Shown: in pieces, positions 63,462 through 64,000 of the stretch | Layout: each line of letters opens with the position of its first letter | Position numbering within the stretch: the stretch's first letter is position 1 | NCBI GenBank assembly: GCA_965277855.1 | Contig: OZ255847.1 | Location: 2,046,001-2,110,000 of the forward strand | From: Bog-105 sp965277855 | GTDB taxonomy: Bacteria; Acidobacteriota; Terriglobia; Bryobacterales; Bryobacteraceae | DNA: 64,000 bases | Reading direction: 5' to 3' | Notes under the pieces: generated by a model | What the model was told of the DNA's origin: nothing | Databases searched by the model: none | The model's input: only the letters and a program-made list of their open reading frames with translations | Position numbers and translations under genes: made by a program

Positions 63462-64000
63462 TAACGTTGCAATTCCACCAGGCTTAAGGCGGTGCTGGCT
63501 ACTTGTTCGGCGGAGACCGCGGTCATGCAGCGGTGATCGATGGGACACTCGCGCAGCAGACACGGGCTGCACTCGACCGGTTGCCGGACGACAGAGCTGT
63601 TTTCGCCGGTAGGACCGGTAGCGATGTGATCAGTGGCGCCGAAAATCGCAACGGTCGGGACACCTAGCGCAGATGCGATGTGCATCGGGCCGGAATCGTT
63701 GGTGATGAAGATCTCGCAGGCGGCGGCGAGTTCGATGAATTCCGCAAGGCTCGTGACGCCGGCGAAATTAAGACAGCGCTTCCCTGCTCTCTCGACCTGT
63801 TCGCGAACAGCTTCACAGATGGCAAATTCTTCGCGCGAACCAAAGACAGCGACAGTGGCGCGGCGTTCCCCAGCCAAGCGAACAGCGGCTTCGGCAAAAC
63901 GTTCCGGCAACCAGCGTTTAGCGCCCCCATAGGCCGCTCCCGGGGCGACACCGATCACAGATTCGAACACGGAGGCAGCAGCGAAGCGATAGCGGCCTTC
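63461..64000 (-). CDS. Glycosyltransferase family 9 (heptosyltransferase II-like), 5' end off window
   Basis: The C-terminal 179 residues of a GT9 enzyme; the start lies beyond base 64000. Family features are IGVAPGAAYGGAKRWLPERF (donor domain start), FITNDSGPMHIASALGVPTVAIFG and the final ECSPCLLRECPIDHRCMTA with four Cys, typical of WaaF/heptosyltransferase II. Overlaps the following gene by one base (TAATG). With the downstream WaaC-like gene it should build the inner core of LPS. Confidence 0.92.
   Translation of the reverse strand, partial: EGRYRFAAASVFESVIGVAPGAAYGGAKRWLPERFAEAAVRLAGERRATVAVFGSREEFAICEAVREQVERAGKRCLNFAGVTSLAEFIELAAACEIFITNDSGPMHIASALGVPTVAIFGATDHIATGPTGENSSVVRQPVECSPCLLRECPIDHRCMTAVSAEQVASTALSLVELQR

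Overview
The window looks like a chromosomal segment of an acidobacterium, most like the Solibacter/Bryobacter branch. This is inferred from gene content, not from a database search. The signs are two ADOP-type (MacB/FtsX-like) permeases, one with a PadR regulator; TPR-bearing Ser/Thr kinases paired with ECF sigma factors; PEP-CTERM proteins; tandem carboxypeptidase-regulatory-like surface proteins; Tat-exported enzymes; a diderm envelope (BamA, Skp, heptosyltransferases); and high G+C. The 16S gene at 51800-53300 would settle the taxonomy.

Layout. 1-2950: translation genes on the minus strand (rplM-rpsI, then rpsB-tsf, with tsf cut by the edge). 2976-7518: an ECF sigma/Ser-Thr kinase operon divergent from a PEP-CTERM gene. 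7496-13302: an esterase/Nudix operon, pyruvate carboxylase and tRNA-Arg. 13312-22637: a gene with an in-frame stop, a broken amylase copy, PadR-ADOP, an intact GH13 amylase, a carboxylesterase and a second ADOP. 22739-31415: central and sugar metabolism (aldo/keto reductase, RpiA, acyltransferase, class III aminotransferase, sugar porter plus ROK kinase, SGNH hydrolase). 31638-39929: envelope genes (DUF4097-like, Skp, BamA, two carboxypeptidase-regulatory-like proteins). 39976-47710: a decayed toxin-antitoxin pair, cyclophilin, HD protein, a small stress-like cluster (DJ-1/PfpI, DUF3309-like, DUF4142-like), an orphan response regulator, a HAD protein and UDP-glucose dehydrogenase. 47745-53895: an rRNA operon on the minus strand with promoter and terminator. 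53900-54967 is gene-poor. 54968-60520: a DUF1223 protein and a second sigma/kinase/PEP-CTERM module whose kinase is frameshifted. 60568-64000: a sugar-phosphate isomerase-like protein, an ICMT-like methyltransferase and a heptosyltransferase cluster.

The most interesting pattern is that the same three-gene module occurs twice, about 50 kb apart: an ECF sigma factor gene overlapping a downstream Ser/Thr kinase-TPR gene, with a PEP-CTERM gene divergent from the sigma gene. No anti-sigma gene is seen beside either. In both sigma factors the acidic stretch that usually precedes LVxE in region 2.2 is replaced by a Thr-containing uncharged stretch (QTTA and NPTA). This matches the logic of kinase-activated ECF sigma factors (ECF43, EcfP/PknS), so each kinase may switch on its sigma factor by phosphorylation, with the divergent PEP-CTERM gene as a candidate target.

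Several genes are disrupted: a ParE-like toxin and a small membrane protein by single in-frame TGA codons, the second kinase by a frameshift, and an amylase copy by truncation. Either this region is decaying or the assembly has local errors; reads would decide.
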